This document shows positions 62,716-64,000 of a stretch of 64,000 nucleotides of DNA, in pieces. The notes beneath the pieces are model-generated. The model did not search any database. It was given only the letters and a program-made list of their open reading frames with translations, and had not been told where the DNA came from. Position numbers and translations under genes: made by a program. Within the stretch, counting starts at the first letter, position 1. Each line of letters starts with the position of its first letter. Source of the stretch: Bosea sp. NBC_00550 (GTDB lineage Bacteria; Pseudomonadota; Alphaproteobacteria; Rhizobiales; Beijerinckiaceae); contig NZ_CP102772.1 of NCBI RefSeq assembly GCF_026020075.1, forward strand, positions 5,419,501 to 5,483,500, written 5' to 3'.

Positions 62716-64000
62716 CAGGAGGTGGGGTCGCGCTGCCCGAGCGCCACGCGCATCAGCAGCGGCTCGATGGCATGGAGCGTGCGGTTGAGCGCGCCGCCGA
62801 GCTGAGTCGCCGTCTGCGCCGCCGCCCGCGCTGCCTGCCGCGCGCTTGCCGGGTCGCTCAGCCAGCGATGCACGGCACCCGCCAGGGCCTGCGCATCGGC
62901 GACGGAGCGCGAGCCGCCATCCTGGTCGAAGGCCCCGAAGATCTCGGCATTGTTGTGGACGTAGGGGCCGTGCAGCAGCGCGCAGCCGAGCTTGGCCGGC
63001 TCGATCGGGTTGTGCCCGCCGATGCCTTCGACCAGCGAGCCGCCGAGGAAGGCGACCTGCGACAGCCGGTAGAACAGCCCGAGTTCGTTGACGGTGTCGG
63101 CGACATAGAGCTCGACATCGCGCTCCGGGTTCTCACCGGTGGCCCGGCGCGACATGGCGACGCCGTTGGCCTGCGCCAGCGCCTCGATATCGGGGCCGCG
63201 CTGCGGATGGCGCGGCGCGATGATGGTCAGGAGCTTCGGCAGATAGGGCTTGATCGCGAGATGGGCAGCGAGCACGAGTTCGTCCTCGCCCGGATGCGTG
63301 CTGGCGGCGATCCAGACCGGGCGCCCGGTCGTCATGCCGTCGAGGATCCCGAGCATGTTCGGCTCGGCGGGCGGGGCCGGCACATCGAATTTGAGGTTGC
63401 CGGCGACGCTGACGCGTGGCGCACCGAGCTGGGCGAGCCGCTCCGCATCGCCCTGCGACTGCGCGAGGCACGCCTCGAAGCAGGAGAGCAGGAAGCGCGA
63501 GGTCCTCGGCATCTTGTACCAGCGCGCGAAGGAGCGCTCGGACATCCGCCCGTTGACCATGACAACCGGGATCGTGCGGCGCTGCGCCTCGATCAGCAGA
63601 TTGGGCCAGATCTCGGATTCGCAGATCAGGCAGAGCTCGGGCCGCCAGTAATCGAGGAAGCGGCGCATGTAGCGGGGCACGTCGAGCGGCAGGTACTGGT
63701 GGATCACGCCCGCGGGCAGCCGCGCCGCCAGGAGCTTGGCGGAAGTGACGGTGCCGGACGTCACCAGCACGCCGAGGCCGCGCTTCTGCAGCTTGGCGAT
63801 CAGCGGCAGCAGCGTCACCGTCTCGCCGACGCTGGCGCCATGCAGCCAGACGACGGGCTTGTTCGGCCGCTTGACCCCCGCATGGCCGCGGCGTTCGGGC
63901 AGGCGCTCCGGATCCTCCTTGCCGCGCCGCCGGCGCCACAGCAGCAGCCCGGCCGCGGCCGGTTCAAGCAGGGCCGTGGCGTAGCGATAGCTCCTGAGGA
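62715..64000 (-). CDS. waaA: 3-deoxy-D-manno-octulosonic acid transferase (5' end cut by window)
   Basis: At least 427 codons; the extreme N terminus lies beyond 64000. Reading in from the edge gives RSYRYATALLEP and WLHGASVGE (the WaaA catalytic Glu region), then CESEIWPNLL, VNGRMSERSFARW, KFDVPAPP, ASTHPGEDELV, APRHPQRG, and FLGGSLVEGIGGHNPIEPA. Adds Kdo to lipid IVA. Overlaps lpxK. The Met-like GTG at 63818 is an internal codon, not the start. Confidence 0.94.
   Translation of the reverse strand, partial: LRSYRYATALLEPAAAGLLLWRRRRGKEDPERLPERRGHAGVKRPNKPVVWLHGASVGETVTLLPLIAKLQKRGLGVLVTSGTVTSAKLLAARLPAGVIHQYLPLDVPRYMRRFLDYWRPELCLICESEIWPNLLIEAQRRTIPVVMVNGRMSERSFARWYKMPRTSRFLLSCFEACLAQSQGDAERLAQLGAPRVSVAGNLKFDVPAPPAEPNMLGILDGMTTGRPVWIAASTHPGEDELVLAAHLAIKPYLPKLLTIIAPRHPQRGPDIEALAQANGVAMSRRATGENPERDVELYVADTVNELGLFYRLSQVAFLGGSLVEGIGGHNPIEPAKLGCALLHGPYVHNNAEIFGAFDQDGGSRSVADAQALAGAVHRWLSDPASARQAARAAAQTATQLGGALNRTLHAIEPLLMRVALGQRDPTS

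Overview
The window is a high-GC (about two-thirds G+C by eye) alphaproteobacterial chromosome segment. Gene content and order (a PodJ-like polarity protein, a TIGR01459 HAD next to ribF-ileS-lspA, paired M16 peptidases, mutL, rsmD-rluB-tadA, waaA-lpxK with a DUF2093 gene, many short palindromic intergenic elements) point to the Hyphomicrobiales (Rhizobiales). A Bosea- or Methylobacterium-like host is my best guess, but that is inference. About 60 protein genes are densely packed on both strands. I see no rRNA, tRNA, CRISPR array, transposase or integrase. Both ends cut through genes: a peptide-type ABC permease on the left and waaA on the right.

Layout. 1-2003: end of a peptide/nickel-type ABC transporter (permease end plus two ATPases). 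2174-5046: Entner-Doudoroff/pentose-phosphate genes zwf-pgl-eda, without edd. 5181-10533: amino-acid and hydroxy-acid catabolism (FAD oxidoreductase, M20 amidohydrolase, threonine dehydratase-like enzyme, ArgE-like deacetylase) and a small M15-type exported protein. 10542-18571: an O-antigen-ligase-like membrane protein, then a molybdenum-cofactor / Fe-S / sulfur group (DUF2478, mobA, SRPBCC, apbC/mrp, tusA, moeA, TIGR02186, TauE). 18750-22127: a giant PodJ-like polarity protein with Sel1 repeats. 22475-29153: MerR regulator, acyl-CoA dehydrogenase, thiolase, FadJ-type protein and a peptide-deformylase-like protein that lacks key metal ligands. 29166-36697: serine hydrolase, omega-transaminase, a TPR regulator-like membrane protein, a degenerate EAL protein, a HAD protein and a CheY-like receiver. 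36951-49104: MaoC dehydratase, ribF, ileS, lspA, a BamF-like periplasmic protein, two M16 peptidases, pgi, mutL. 49151-50172: a compact candidate toxin-immunity pair (HNH-type nuclease plus DUF2019) of lower GC, between mutL and rsmD. 50336-53853: rsmD, an rluB with very long Arg/Gly-rich arms, tadA. 53857-64000: small hypothetical gene, TauE exporter with a divergent HTH regulator, patatin, haloacetate-dehalogenase-like hydrolase, purD, xseA, dienelactone-hydrolase-like protein, DUF2093, lpxK, waaA.

Most is housekeeping. The parts that stand out are the candidate HNH/DUF2019 effector-immunity pair, three proteins of enzyme folds with altered catalytic residues (PDF-like, EAL, HAD), the RG-rich arms of RluB, a lower-GC patch inside the ileS editing domain, and at least eight palindromic GTCAT...ATGAC intergenic elements in three families, three of which sit just upstream of the next coding sequence between co-directional genes.
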